Part shown: in pieces, positions 34,709 to 43,420 of the stretch
Numbering within the stretch: the stretch's first letter is position 1
Layout: the number at the start of each line of letters is the position of its first letter
NCBI RefSeq assembly: GCF_021213805.1
Contig: NZ_JAJQJI010000001.1
Span: forward strand, 379,944-443,943
Source: Mycobacterium sp. MYCO198283
GTDB taxonomy: Bacteria; Actinomycetota; Actinomycetes; Mycobacteriales; Mycobacteriaceae
DNA: 64,000 bases
Reading direction: 5' to 3'
Notes under the pieces: generated by a model
Told to the model about the DNA's origin: nothing
The model's database searches: none
What the model saw: only the letters and a program-made list of their open reading frames with translations
Translations under genes and position numbers: made by a program

Positions 34709-35473
34709 TCAGCCGGTGAGCGCCCGGCGCAGGAACGGCTCGACAGCATGCAGGAAGTTGCGGGGCTGCGACGAGAACGGCAGGCGGCCGGTGGGCAGCA
34801 CCACCAACTTGGCGCGCGGAACCGCGTCTCGTGCGGCGCGCGCGACCTTGAGCGACGCGAGCGCGTCCTGCGATCCCCACACGATCAGCGTCGGCGCGGT
34901 GATCGCCGCCGCGGGCGCCCGTAGGTCGGCGGTGGTCCGCAGCAGCCGTGCCCACTGCGCCGACCCCGCGCCGGTGCGTGCCCGCGCGGCCACCGTGCCG
35001 GCGATCCGGCGGTCGCTCACGCTCTGCGGCCGGATGTACCGGGCGACGAGGCCCGGCAGCACCGCCCGGCTCACCGCACGCAGGCCGAGCAGCCGTGCAA
35101 CCTTGGGTCGGGCGAAGCCGTCGGTGTTCACCAGGACGAGGCCTGCCACCACATCGGGCCGGACGATGGCCAGGTGCGCCGCGGCCGCACCGCCGATCGC
35201 GTTGCCGATCACGACGACACCGGAGAGCTCCAGCGCCGCGACCACGTCTTCGAGCGCCTCGCCCAGCAGGTGGCCCGTCAGCTCCGGCGCCGGCTCGGAA
35301 TCCCCGTGGCCCGGCCAATCGAGGGCGATCACGCGGTGACGCTCGGCCAGGAACTCGGTGACGGGTTCGAAATCGTGGCGGTCGTGCAGCGCGGCGTGGA
35401 GCAGCAGCACCGGTCTGCCGCTGCCGGTTTCGCTGTACGCGAGGCGGCCGGCGCGAGTGCTCAGCGTGGGCAT
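34709..35473 (-). CDS. Alpha/beta-hydrolase-fold protein lacking catalytic residues
   Basis: 254 aa with the fold clearly present (VLLLHAALHDRHDFEPV, VIALDWPGHGDS, LIVWGSQDALASL). The nucleophile elbow reads GNAIGG, with Ala (GCG) where Ser is expected. The usual catalytic His region reads TGRLPFSSQP, with Arg in its place. The acid Asp remains. It is therefore probably not an active serine hydrolase. ATG 35473 is preferred over a GTG at 35506. Divergent from hsp20; the shared spacer carries the CIRCE-like site. Confidence 0.8.
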   Translation of the reverse strand: MPTLSTRAGRLAYSETGSGRPVLLLHAALHDRHDFEPVTEFLAERHRVIALDWPGHGDSEPAPELTGHLLGEALEDVVAALELSGVVVIGNAIGGAAAAHLAIVRPDVVAGLVLVNTDGFARPKVARLLGLRAVSRAVLPGLVARYIRPQSVSDRRIAGTVAARARTGAGSAQWARLLRTTADLRAPAAAITAPTLIVWGSQDALASLKVARAARDAVPRAKLVVLPTGRLPFSSQPRNFLHAVEPFLRRALTG

Positions 35474-35500
35474 CGGCGTCCAAACTATCGGAAAATTTTC

Positions 35501-35529
35501 TGGCACTCTCTTGCCTCGAGTGCTAATAT
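35501..35529 (+). promoter_or_regulatory. CIRCE-like HrcA operator over the hsp20 promoter
   Basis: TGGCACTC (35501-35508), a 9-base spacer, then GAGTGCTAA (35518-35526). This follows the CIRCE consensus TTAGCACTC-N9-GAGTGCTAA with changes only at the outer left arm. A promoter overlaps it: TGGCAC (35501) and TAATAT (35524-35529) are 17 bases apart. HrcA binding would block transcription at normal temperature. Confidence 0.85.
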
Positions 35530-35552
35530 CGGAGTCGCACAGTAAACAAGCT

Positions 35553-35571
35553 GCCCGCCAGGGTGGCGGGC
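35553..35571 (+). promoter_or_regulatory. Leader hairpin of hsp20
   Basis: GCCCGCC (35553-35559) pairs with GGCGGGC (35565-35571) around a 5-base loop in the roughly 65-base leader. It lies 14 bases before the AGAGGAGG ribosome site and does not sequester it, so a thermometer role is not supported. It might stabilise the mRNA. Confidence 0.4.
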
Positions 35572-35601
35572 TCTGATGGGCGACAGAGGAGGTGTGTTGC
35601 T

Positions 35602-36039
35602 GTGCTCCGCTTTGATCCGTTCACCGATTTCGATGCCCTCGCGCGCACGCTGGCCGGCCAGACCGGATCGAATCGCAGCCCCCGGTTCATGCCGATGGAC
35701 CTCTACAAGGTCGACGACCATTACGTCCTGACAGCGGACCTACCGGGTGTCGATCCGGGTTCGGTCGACGTCAATGTCGACAACGGCACCCTGACGCTGA
35801 CCGCTCACCGCTCCGGCAGGTCCGAGGACTCTGTGCAGTGGCTCGCCAACGAGCGGTTCTTCGGCACCTATCGCCGGCAGCTCGCGCTCGGTGAAGGCAT
35901 CGACACCGAGAAGATTAGCGCCACCTACGAAAACGGTGTGCTGACGGTGACCATCCCGATGGCCGAACGCGCCAAGCCGCGCCGCATCGACGTCGCGCAC
36001 TCGTCGTCGGCGAAGTCGATCGAGACCAGCGGCAGCTGA
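35602..36039 (+). CDS. Hsp20/alpha-crystallin small heat-shock protein
   Basis: 145 aa. A short N-terminus (MLRFDPFTDFDALARTL) precedes the alpha-crystallin domain at residues about 35-130, ending in the hallmark YENGVLTVTIP and followed by a basic tail. It holds unfolded proteins in an ATP-independent way. GTG 35602 has a strong AGAGGAGG site. It is monocistronic, with a CIRCE-like operator upstream and a strong terminator downstream. Confidence 0.93.
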   Translation: MLRFDPFTDFDALARTLAGQTGSNRSPRFMPMDLYKVDDHYVLTADLPGVDPGSVDVNVDNGTLTLTAHRSGRSEDSVQWLANERFFGTYRRQLALGEGIDTEKISATYENGVLTVTIPMAERAKPRRIDVAHSSSAKSIETSGS

Positions 36040-36052
36040 TCCAGTTCCGGTG

Positions 36053-36079
36053 AGCCGCCCCCGAATGCCGGGGGCGGCT
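36053..36079 (+). terminator. Intrinsic terminator of hsp20
   Basis: AGCCGCCCCCG and CGGGGGCGGCT form an 11-bp perfect stem with a 5-base loop (AATGC), followed by TCTTTCGGTTT. It starts 14 bases after the stop codon. Confidence 0.88.
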
Positions 36080-36199
36080 CTTTCGGTTTGGTACACGTCG
36101 TTGAGAGATTGCCGCCCGACCACCGGCCGTTTGCAGTCGAGGTTGCGAGCTCATCCGCTACGGTGCGAACACCGTATGTGTCGCAGACCCGGGGTGCTC

Positions 36200-37213
36200 G
36201 TGAACAGATTGTCCTTCGGCTATCTCTACGACTTCCGCAATCCACGCCACTGGCAGCGGCCATGGCCCGAGTTGTACGCCGATATCCTCGACTTCGTCGA
36301 ATGGAGCGAGAGCGTCGGCTTCGAGGGCGCCTGGGTGCCGGAACATCATGCGGCGGAGGACGGCTATCAGCCGTCGCCCCTCGTGTTGCTGGCGGCGATC
36401 GCAGCGCGTACGACGCGACTGAAGCTCGGCGCAGGGGTTGCGCTTGCCCCGCTGTATCACCCTGTGCGATTCGCCGAGGACTGCGCCGTGCTCGACATCC
36501 TGTCGAATGGGCGGCTCGAGATGTCGCTGGCCGTCGGATACCGGCGGCGCGAAGCCGAGGGATACGGCGTGGACTTTTCGACGCGCGGCCGTCGGACCGA
36601 CGAGTTCCTCGAGATCGTCCAACGGTTGTGGGCGGGTGAGACCGTTACTTTCGAAGGCAAGCACTTCCAGTTGAAGAACGCGGCCGTCACGCCGACGCCC
36701 GTGCGCGGGCGGGTGCCTCTTTATCTCGGCGGCTTCAACGACAAGGCGCTCGAGCGCTCCGCGAAGTTCGGTGAGGGCTACTTCGGCAATATGGAGTTCG
36801 TCGATCGGTACGTCGATAAGCTCCGCGCCTGCGGTAAGAATCCGGCGAAGGCCCGCGTTCGCATTCAGGGATTGTTCTGCGTGGTCGCACACGACCGCGA
36901 TGAAGCCATCGATGAACTGGCGCCGTACTTCCTGCACGTGAACAATTCGTACGGGCAGTGGTTGAACGAAGACCGTGCGTCGACCGGTGTGGGTGACACG
37001 ACCCAGCTCCAGCCGTTGACGCTCGACGCGTTCAAGACGAGCGGCATCTTGCAGGTGCTGACGCCGCCTCAGGCGATCGAGATGTTCGAGGACATGCGGG
37101 CAAAGGCACCCGTCGAGCACTTCACCATGATGTTGCCGCCGGGCCTGCCGCCCGCGCGGTTCAAGCCTTACGCGCAGATCTTTGCCCGGGAAGTGATTCC
37201 AGCTTTCCGCTGA
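36200..37213 (+). CDS. LLM-class flavin-dependent oxidoreductase
   Basis: About 337 aa luciferase-like monooxygenase. It opens with LSFGYLYDFRNP and has WVPEHHAAEDGYQPSPLVLL, LKLGAGVALAPLYHPVRFAE and LGGFNDKALERSA. Members use FMNH2 or F420. The start is uncertain: GTG 36200, GTG 36194, TTG 36209 or ATG 36176 are all in frame. It is preceded by the hsp20 terminator and stands alone. Substrate unknown. Confidence 0.85.
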   Translation: MNRLSFGYLYDFRNPRHWQRPWPELYADILDFVEWSESVGFEGAWVPEHHAAEDGYQPSPLVLLAAIAARTTRLKLGAGVALAPLYHPVRFAEDCAVLDILSNGRLEMSLAVGYRRREAEGYGVDFSTRGRRTDEFLEIVQRLWAGETVTFEGKHFQLKNAAVTPTPVRGRVPLYLGGFNDKALERSAKFGEGYFGNMEFVDRYVDKLRACGKNPAKARVRIQGLFCVVAHDRDEAIDELAPYFLHVNNSYGQWLNEDRASTGVGDTTQLQPLTLDAFKTSGILQVLTPPQAIEMFEDMRAKAPVEHFTMMLPPGLPPARFKPYAQIFAREVIPAFR

Positions 37214-37278
37214 GAGCAGCTGTCGCGCTGTCGCCCGACCGTTCGAGCGCGGCTCGGTGTCAGTGGTGCCCAGTACAA

Positions 37279-37294
37279 TCGAAACTATGTTCGA
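37279..37294 (+). promoter_or_regulatory. LexA (SOS) box at the HNH gene start
   Basis: TCGAAACTATGTTCGA matches the mycobacterial SOS box TCGAAC-N4-GTTCGA with one change in the left arm. It covers the ATG at 37287, so LexA would block a leaderless or very short-leader transcript. Several 13E12-family genes of M. tuberculosis are known to be LexA-controlled. Confidence 0.8.
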
Positions 37295-38828
37295 ACGACT
37301 GCCGCCCGACGACGTGGCCGGTCTTGACGATGCCGGCGTCGTGTCGGCGATCTCGACGTGGTCGGCAGTCGAGTCCGCAGCAGCGGCGCGGCGGTTGGCG
37401 GCCATAGCGGAGTTGTTGTCGCGGCGCGGTGATGAAGCCCTGGACATGTGGGCGTTCGACGGCTGGGACTGCGCGGCCGCGGAGGTCGCGGCGGCGTTGA
37501 CCATCAGCCATGCCAAGGCGTCCTCGCAGCTCCATCTGGCGGTCGCGCTGCGTGACCGGCTGCCCAAGGTGCGGGCGTTATTGGCGGCTGGACGGCTGAG
37601 CGTGCGAGTGGCATCGACGATTGCGTGGCGCACCGCGCTGGCGAGCGACGAGGTGGTCGGCGAACTCGACGCCCAGATTTCGGCGACCGCGACGCGTTGG
37701 GGCGCACTGTCGGACGCCAAATTGGCGGCAGCGATCGACGTGGTGATCGACCGGATGGATCCGGCGGCGCTGCGTCACAGCCGCACCTCGGCACGCGCCC
37801 GGGATGTGGTGATCGGAGATCGCGACGACTCCGGCGGCCTGACCTCGTTTTGGGGTCGGCTCTATGCCACCGACGCCGAAGTGCTGAAACGCCGCCTCAC
37901 GGCGATGGTGCACGGGGTCTGCGACGACGACGGGCGCACCCTGCGGCAGCGGCGCGCCGACGCGCTCGGCGCTCTGGCCGCGGGATCCCTGCAGCTGAGG
38001 TGTCAGTGCGGCAACCCGGCTTGTGCGGCCGGCGCAGTGAACGACGGCCCCGCCGCCTCGGTCGTCGTTCACGTCGTCGCCGAATCCACCGCCTTGGCCG
38101 AACGACCCGATCCGGCGATGAACGGCAACGATCCGGTGCCGGACACAACGCCGGCCGCCGCGGAGCCCGCCGCGGCCGAGCCGCCGGGCGGCAGCCCGGA
38201 TGAGTCGCGCGTGTCGGGTGCGCGGCCGACCGCCGTGCTCGCAGGAGTGGGGCCGATCCCGACCTCGCTCCTGGCGGAACTGATCGCCGCCGGCGCGACG
38301 GTCCGCGACGTCCGCGACATGACCGCCACGAGCGCCGAACCGCGCTACACCCCGTCGTCGGCGCTGCAGGACTTCGTCCGCGCGCGCGATCTCACCTGCC
38401 GGTTCCCCGGCTGCGACGCGCCCGCCGAGACCTGCGACTGCGACCACACCACGCCCTATCCGGCGGGCCCCACCCACCCCTCGGGGTTGAAGTGCCTGTG
38501 CCGCAAACATCACCTGCTCAAGACGTTCTTCAGCGGCCCCGGCGGCTGGCGGGACGAGCAGCACCCCGACGGCACCGTCGTGTGGACCGCCCCGACCGGC
38601 CACACCTACACCACCGTCCCCGGCGCCCGCCTGCACTTCCCCGGCTGGAACACCAGGACCGGCGAGCTGCCCGCAACCGTCAGCCAACGACCGACCGCCG
38701 CGCCCGCCGGGCTCACGATGCCGCGGCGCCGACGCACCCGAGCCGCCGACCGCGCCCGACGCACGGCCTACGAACGCTCCCTCAACGACGCGCTCGTCGC
38801 CGAACGAAACCGACCACCGCCATTCTGA
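37287..38828 (+). CDS. 13E12-repeat family HNH endonuclease (DUF222-HNH)
   Basis: 513 aa. DUF222 spans residues about 25-330, and a Pro/Ala-rich variable linker follows 200 residues of helical repeats. The C-terminal HNH nuclease has zinc-type ligands (CRFPGCDAPAETCDCDH, CLCRKHHLLK) and the catalytic His in the DHTTPY motif. This is a multicopy actinobacterial family; its role is unclear. ATG 37287 lies within the SOS box, giving damage-inducible expression. An in-frame GTG at 37257 is less likely. Confidence 0.9.
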   Translation: MFERLPPDDVAGLDDAGVVSAISTWSAVESAAAARRLAAIAELLSRRGDEALDMWAFDGWDCAAAEVAAALTISHAKASSQLHLAVALRDRLPKVRALLAAGRLSVRVASTIAWRTALASDEVVGELDAQISATATRWGALSDAKLAAAIDVVIDRMDPAALRHSRTSARARDVVIGDRDDSGGLTSFWGRLYATDAEVLKRRLTAMVHGVCDDDGRTLRQRRADALGALAAGSLQLRCQCGNPACAAGAVNDGPAASVVVHVVAESTALAERPDPAMNGNDPVPDTTPAAAEPAAAEPPGGSPDESRVSGARPTAVLAGVGPIPTSLLAELIAAGATVRDVRDMTATSAEPRYTPSSALQDFVRARDLTCRFPGCDAPAETCDCDHTTPYPAGPTHPSGLKCLCRKHHLLKTFFSGPGGWRDEQHPDGTVVWTAPTGHTYTTVPGARLHFPGWNTRTGELPATVSQRPTAAPAGLTMPRRRRTRAADRARRTAYERSLNDALVAERNRPPPF

Positions 38829-38835
38829 CGATGGT

Positions 38836-39261
38836 TCACCGCGAGGACAGCGCGGCAGCGAGCGCCCACAGCGAAAAAGCAACGGCGCCAACGGCTCCCG
38901 CCGCACCCACGTAGAGACCGAAGCTCACGGCGTAGGAGGGTCCGGCGTTGCTGCGGTAGAAGACGACGATCAGCGCGCTCACGGCCGCAGCGAGGACCAG
39001 CGCCGCACCGGCCGCGCCACGCGCCGAGAGCCCGCGCGCGGTCATCGCACCGGCGACAGCCAACACGGCGGCGAGCAGCACCATCAGCTGACCGACGCCG
39101 AAACCGTCCAGCGCCGGAAGGTTCGGATCGCTGACCCGGTGCGCGCCGCCGATCGCACTCACCGTGCCGCCGCCGGCGGTGGTCAGCCACGGGAACCACG
39201 CGCTGACGGACACCACGAGGGCACAGGCCACCACCAGCCAACCCGGTCGCGGCGCGAACAT
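38836..39261 (-). CDS. Four-helix membrane protein of unknown function
   Basis: 141 aa with four hydrophobic segments (WLVVACALVVSVSAWFPWL, FGVGQLMVLLAAVLAVAGAM, AAGAALVLAAAVSALIVVFY, VSFGLYVGAAGAVGAVAFSL). The loop after the first helix, TTAGGGTVSAIGGAHR, faces outside in the predicted topology. No family name recognised, though similar small proteins are common in mycobacteria. It converges on the HNH gene with a 7-base gap. Confidence 0.68.
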   Translation of the reverse strand: MFAPRPGWLVVACALVVSVSAWFPWLTTAGGGTVSAIGGAHRVSDPNLPALDGFGVGQLMVLLAAVLAVAGAMTARGLSARGAAGAALVLAAAVSALIVVFYRSNAGPSYAVSFGLYVGAAGAVGAVAFSLWALAAALSSR

Positions 39262-39328
39262 GGCTGGCACACTAGCCGGGAAGCGACGCGTCGGGCGCAG
39301 CGGCGGCGCCGGCAGGGAGGACACAGCG

Positions 39329-39769
39329 ATGACCGAACTGCCGCAGTGGGCGCGCAGCCTGGACCTGTCCCCGCACCCGGAGGGCGGTTGGTTCCGCGAA
39401 ACCTGGCGCAGCGAGCTGCGGATGACCCAGGCCGCGCTGCCGCCGGACTACACCGGGCCGCGCAACGCCGCCACCGCCATCCTCTTCCTGCTGTTGCCGG
39501 GCCAGCAATCGGCGTGGCACAGCGTCCGCAGCGCCGAGCTGTGGTGCTACCACCGCGGCAGCCCCCTGGAACTGGAGATCGGTGCAGACCGCCACGCCGC
39601 CACCACGCAGCGGCTCGGCGCGGACGTCGAAGCCGGGGAGCAGCCGCAATTGCTCGTCCCGCCGGCGCACTGGCAGCGGGCCCGGCCGGCGGGCGACGAG
39701 GCCACGCTGGTGAGCTGCATCGTGGTGCCGGGCTTCGATTTCGCCGACTTCTCGCTCGCGGGTCCTTAG
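39329..39769 (+). CDS. Cupin-fold DUF985 protein
   Basis: 146 aa. The DUF985 signature LSPHPEGGWFRETWRS is at residues 13-28, with ILFLLLPGQQSAWHSVRSAE and ELWCYHRGSPLEL following, and a C-terminal FDFADF. A sugar-epimerase-like cupin; biochemical role unknown. ATG 39329 has a GGGAGG site. Its stop overlaps the convergent BKACE gene by 4 bases. Confidence 0.87.
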   Translation: MTELPQWARSLDLSPHPEGGWFRETWRSELRMTQAALPPDYTGPRNAATAILFLLLPGQQSAWHSVRSAELWCYHRGSPLELEIGADRHAATTQRLGADVEAGEQPQLLVPPAHWQRARPAGDEATLVSCIVVPGFDFADFSLAGP

Positions 39770-40476
39770 CTCAGCAGCTCGACCGCGGCGGTGACGAGCG
39801 CCGCGTTGTCGGGGGCGCGGCTGCCGTCGGGCAGCAGCAGCGTGTCCTCCAGGCCGATGCGCGTCTGCAGACCGCGCGCGCCGGCGTGCCGCAGCAGCGG
39901 CCAGCAGTTGTCGTCGAGGCCGTGCAGCAGGATCGGCGCCGGCGAGCCGACGGCCCGCACCTGCGCCAGCAGCGCATCGGCCACCGCGGTGTCCTCGTCG
40001 GCCTGCAGTTCGAGCATCACCCGCAGACAGTGCTGCGCCACGTCGGAAGCCGCCCAGGACGCTGCGGCGTCTGCGTGGTAGATGCCGCACTCGACGCCGA
40101 CACCGCGGCTCAGCAGGTGCCGGGCGAGCGCCTCGGCACCCGGCTCGTGCCAGTTGACGGACGCGAAGTCGGGCAGCACCTCCCACGCCTCGACCAGCCG
40201 CATCCGCTCCTGCGGATCTCCCGCGGCCCAGATTCCCGTGGTCACCCCGAGCGGCAGGCCCGGCAGCGCCTCGCGCACGGCGGTCACCGCGGCGCCGACG
40301 ACCTCGGGCCGCAGCGAGTCGCGTCCGTCGCCGTCCTTGGGGTGAAGGTGCACGGCCAGCGCGCCGGCCCGGTGCACCGCGACGGCGGCCGCGGCCAGCT
40401 GGGCGGGCGTGACGGGCAGGTTCGGATGCTCGTCGGGCGTCCGAGCGCCGTTGACGCATGCTTCGACGTAGACCAT
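39766..40476 (-). CDS. BKACE-family (DUF849) beta-keto acid cleavage enzyme
   Basis: 236 aa. It has the metal-site motif VHLHPKDGDGRDSL near the N-terminus, GVTTGIW, SVNWHEPG and LLHGLDD, consistent with the DUF849/Kce fold that cleaves beta-keto acids with acetyl-CoA. It is shorter than the usual 270-310 residues, as in a subset of actinobacterial members. ATG 40476 has an AGGAGG site. The substrate cannot be predicted. Confidence 0.82.
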   Translation of the reverse strand: MVYVEACVNGARTPDEHPNLPVTPAQLAAAAVAVHRAGALAVHLHPKDGDGRDSLRPEVVGAAVTAVREALPGLPLGVTTGIWAAGDPQERMRLVEAWEVLPDFASVNWHEPGAEALARHLLSRGVGVECGIYHADAAASWAASDVAQHCLRVMLELQADEDTAVADALLAQVRAVGSPAPILLHGLDDNCWPLLRHAGARGLQTRIGLEDTLLLPDGSRAPDNAALVTAAVELLS

Positions 40477-40583
40477 GCGCACATCTTTCCTCCTGGGCAC
40501 CGGACCGGCACTGAGAGGTCTTGCTGATACGCCGATAACACGGAGGTAGTGGTCTCGTCACCGGCTGCACGGACGCTCGGGCC

Positions 40584-40934
40584 ATGGCCAGTACCCCGAG
40601 GTTCCTGCAAGGCGTCTTCGCGTTCCGCGGCAACGGCCTGGACAAGCCGGAGATCATCGCCGACTCGCTCGCCTACGTCGTGCCGCCGGGCGTGGTGGCG
40701 CAGCCGCTGTACCTGCGCGGCGGCAACAGCAGCGGCGAACTGATCGTGGTGACGCTGCTGCGCGACGGCGTCCCGATGCGGCTGTTCCCGATCGGCGCCC
40801 GCGGATCGGTCAACGTGCCGCTGCGGGTGGTCGAGGACGTCGACCCCGACAGCCGGCTGGAGCTCACCGTCGCCGCACCCGCCGGCACCACCGGCGACGT
40901 CGTCGTCGACTTCGGCCTGGTGGAGGTGCTGTGA
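40584..40934 (+). CDS. Conserved protein upstream of nirB
   Basis: 116 aa. Beta-rich with two repeated strand patterns (AQPLYLRGGNSSGELIVVTL and SRLELTVAAPAGTTGDVVVD). No known domain recognised. Its stop overlaps the nirB GTG by 4 bases, so it is co-translated with nitrite reductase and may assist its assembly or regulation. ATG 40584. Confidence 0.72.
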   Translation: MASTPRFLQGVFAFRGNGLDKPEIIADSLAYVVPPGVVAQPLYLRGGNSSGELIVVTLLRDGVPMRLFPIGARGSVNVPLRVVEDVDPDSRLELTVAAPAGTTGDVVVDFGLVEVL

Positions 40935-43420
40935 CGCGGCGACTTGTCGTCATCGGCAACGGGATGGCCGGCGCGCGCACGGTCGAGGAAATCCTCGAAC
41001 GACAGCGGACGGCGGCCGGCGAGCCCTTCGACATCACCATGATCGGCGACGAACCGTACGGCAACTACAACCGGATCATGCTGAGCCACGTGCTCTCCGG
41101 TGACGCCGCGCTCGACGACGACGACCTGATGCTGAACCCGATGAGCTGGTACACCGAGAACGGCGTCACGCTCTACGCCGGCGACCGCGCGGTGCGGCTG
41201 GACCGCTTCGCCAAGACGGTGCGCTGCGAGAGTGGCCGCGAGCTCTCCTACGACGTCGCGGTCATCGCGACCGGGTCGACGACGTTCTTCCCCAACATGG
41301 ACGGGCTCCGGGAGCCGGACGGCCGGCTGGGTCGCGGCGTCTTCGGTTTCCGCACCATCGCCGACACCAACGGCATGCTGCAGCTGGCGGAGTCCCGGCC
41401 GGGTATGCGAGCGGTCGTCGTGGGCGGCGGGCTCTTGGGCCTCGAAGCCGCCTATGGCCTCCGCATCCAGGGCCTCGACGTCGACGTGGTGCACTCCCCC
41501 GGACACCTGATGAACCAGCAACTCGACGAGCGCGGCGGCCGGATCCTGCGCGCGAAGATCGAAGCGCTCGGCGTGGGTGTGCACACCTCCAAGCGCACCA
41601 CCGCCGTTCTGCGCGACGCCGACGGCGCCGTGACCGGTGTGCAGTTCGCTGACGGCGACACCTTGCCCGCCGACATGATCGTCGTTACCGCCGGCATCCG
41701 GCCCAACGTCGAGCTGGCCCGTAGCGCGGGCCTGGTGGTGGAGCGCGGCGTGGTGGTCGACGACCAGATGCGGTGCGAGGACGAGGGTTCGATCTTCGCG
41801 GTCGGCGAGTGCTGCCAGCATCGCGGCGAGACCTACGGGCTGGTGGCGCCGCTGTGGGAACAGGCCGGCGTGCTGGCCGACGTCCTCACCGGCGCGAACC
41901 CCAAAGCGGCGTACCACGGTTCGCGGCTGACCACCAAGCTGAAGGTGGCGGGCGTCGACGTCGCCGCCATGGGCGTCAAGGGTCCCGAACGCCCCGACGA
42001 CGAGTTCGTGCAGTTCTACGAACCTCGCGCCGGCGTCTACAAGTCGGTGGTGGTGCGCGACAACAAGCTGATCGGCGCCATGCTGCTCGGCGATGTCAGC
42101 AAGGTCGGCTTCCTGTCGCAGGCGTTCGACGACAAGGTGCCGCTGCCCGAGGAACGCATCAGCATGCTGTTCGATCTCGGAACCCCCAGCCCCGCAACGG
42201 GTGCCGCCGAGCTGGCCGACGACGCGCAGGTGTGCAATTGCAACGGCGTGACGAAGGGCGACATCGTGGCGTGCGTCGAGGGCGGCGCGAAGACGCTGGC
42301 CGACGTGGTGGCCAAGACCCGTGCCGGGAAGGGCTGCGGCTCGTGCAAGGGGCTGGTGGGCGACATCGTCAGCTGCGCCGCCGGCGGTGCCCTCGTAGAG
42401 GACGCGTCGGCGGACTGGTATGTGCCGTGCATTCCGCTCACCAAGCCCGAGCTGATCGCCGCGGTCCGCGAGCAGGGGCTGCGCTCGGTGTCCGACGTCT
42501 TCGCCGCGCTGGCCCCCAACGGCGAGGACGCCACCGCGAAGATGCCGCTGGCGTCGCTGCTGCGGATGGTGTGGGGCGCCGACTGGGTCGACGAGCCGGG
42601 CGCGCTGTTCATCAACGACCGCGTGCACGCCAACATCCAGCGCGACGGCACCTTCTCAGTGGTGCCGCAGCTCAAGGGCGGCGTGACGAGCCCCTGGCAG
42701 CTGCGGCGCATCGCCGACGTCGCCGAGCGCTACGAGATCCCGATGATCAAACTGACCGGCGGTCAGCGCATCGATCTGCTGGGAGTCCGCAAGGAAGACC
42801 TCCCCCGGGTGTGGGAAGACCTCGACATGCCGTCGGGCTACGCCTACGGCAAGAGTTTCCGCACGGTGAAAACCTGTGTCGGCAGCGACTTCTGCCGGTT
42901 CGGCCTCGGGGATTCGACCGCCTTGGGCATCGCGATCGAGGAGCGGTTCCAGGGCCTGGAGACGCCCGGCAAGCTGAAGCTGGCGGTCGCCGGCTGCCCG
43001 CGCAACTGCAGCGAGGCGTTGTGCAAGGACCTGGGTGCGGTGGCCGTCGGCGACGGCCGCTGGGAGATCTACGTCGGCGGGGCCGCCGGCGCCCACATCC
43101 GCAAGGGCGACCTGCTTGCCACCGTCGACTCCGGCGAGGACGTCATGACGCTGACAGGCCGGTTCATCCAGTACTACCGCGAGAACGCCCAGTGGCTGGA
43201 ACGCACGTACGCATTCGTGCCGCGGGTGGGCATCGAGGAGCTGCGGCGGGTGTTGGTCGACGACGCCGACGGGATCTGCGACGGCCTGGAGGAGCGCCTG
43301 CAGATGTCCATCGACGCGTACTCCGATCCGTGGCAGGAACGGGCGCACCCGAAGTCGCCGGCGCAGTTCGCGCCGTCGCTGCCGCTGCTGCCCCTGCCGA
43401 AGGTGCCGGTGCGGCCATGA
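40931..43420 (+). CDS. nirB: NAD(P)H-dependent nitrite reductase, large subunit
   Basis: 829 aa, assimilatory reduction of nitrite to ammonium in the cytoplasm. Order: FAD/NAD domains (VVIGNGMAGARTVEEIL; VVVGGGLLGLEAAYGL), a BFD-like [2Fe-2S] region (CNCNGV ... GKGCGSCKG), a ferredoxin-like half-domain, then the sirohaem/[4Fe-4S] site with TCVGSDFCRFG and AGCPRNCSEALCKDLG. All cluster cysteines are present and the length is normal. It overlaps its neighbours on both sides by 4 bases. Confidence 0.97.
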   Translation: MTRRLVVIGNGMAGARTVEEILERQRTAAGEPFDITMIGDEPYGNYNRIMLSHVLSGDAALDDDDLMLNPMSWYTENGVTLYAGDRAVRLDRFAKTVRCESGRELSYDVAVIATGSTTFFPNMDGLREPDGRLGRGVFGFRTIADTNGMLQLAESRPGMRAVVVGGGLLGLEAAYGLRIQGLDVDVVHSPGHLMNQQLDERGGRILRAKIEALGVGVHTSKRTTAVLRDADGAVTGVQFADGDTLPADMIVVTAGIRPNVELARSAGLVVERGVVVDDQMRCEDEGSIFAVGECCQHRGETYGLVAPLWEQAGVLADVLTGANPKAAYHGSRLTTKLKVAGVDVAAMGVKGPERPDDEFVQFYEPRAGVYKSVVVRDNKLIGAMLLGDVSKVGFLSQAFDDKVPLPEERISMLFDLGTPSPATGAAELADDAQVCNCNGVTKGDIVACVEGGAKTLADVVAKTRAGKGCGSCKGLVGDIVSCAAGGALVEDASADWYVPCIPLTKPELIAAVREQGLRSVSDVFAALAPNGEDATAKMPLASLLRMVWGADWVDEPGALFINDRVHANIQRDGTFSVVPQLKGGVTSPWQLRRIADVAERYEIPMIKLTGGQRIDLLGVRKEDLPRVWEDLDMPSGYAYGKSFRTVKTCVGSDFCRFGLGDSTALGIAIEERFQGLETPGKLKLAVAGCPRNCSEALCKDLGAVAVGDGRWEIYVGGAAGAHIRKGDLLATVDSGEDVMTLTGRFIQYYRENAQWLERTYAFVPRVGIEELRRVLVDDADGICDGLEERLQMSIDAYSDPWQERAHPKSPAQFAPSLPLLPLPKVPVRP

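Noticed and set aside
35553..35571. RNA thermometer in the hsp20 leader
   Set aside because: The hairpin does not pair with the AGAGGAGG ribosome site, and no four-U or ROSE-like element is visible.
40673..42628. A 651-codon open frame on the minus strand opposite nirB
   Set aside because: It is the complement of a verified gene and has no start context or domain; composition is His/Asp/Val-rich as in antisense of high-G+C genes.
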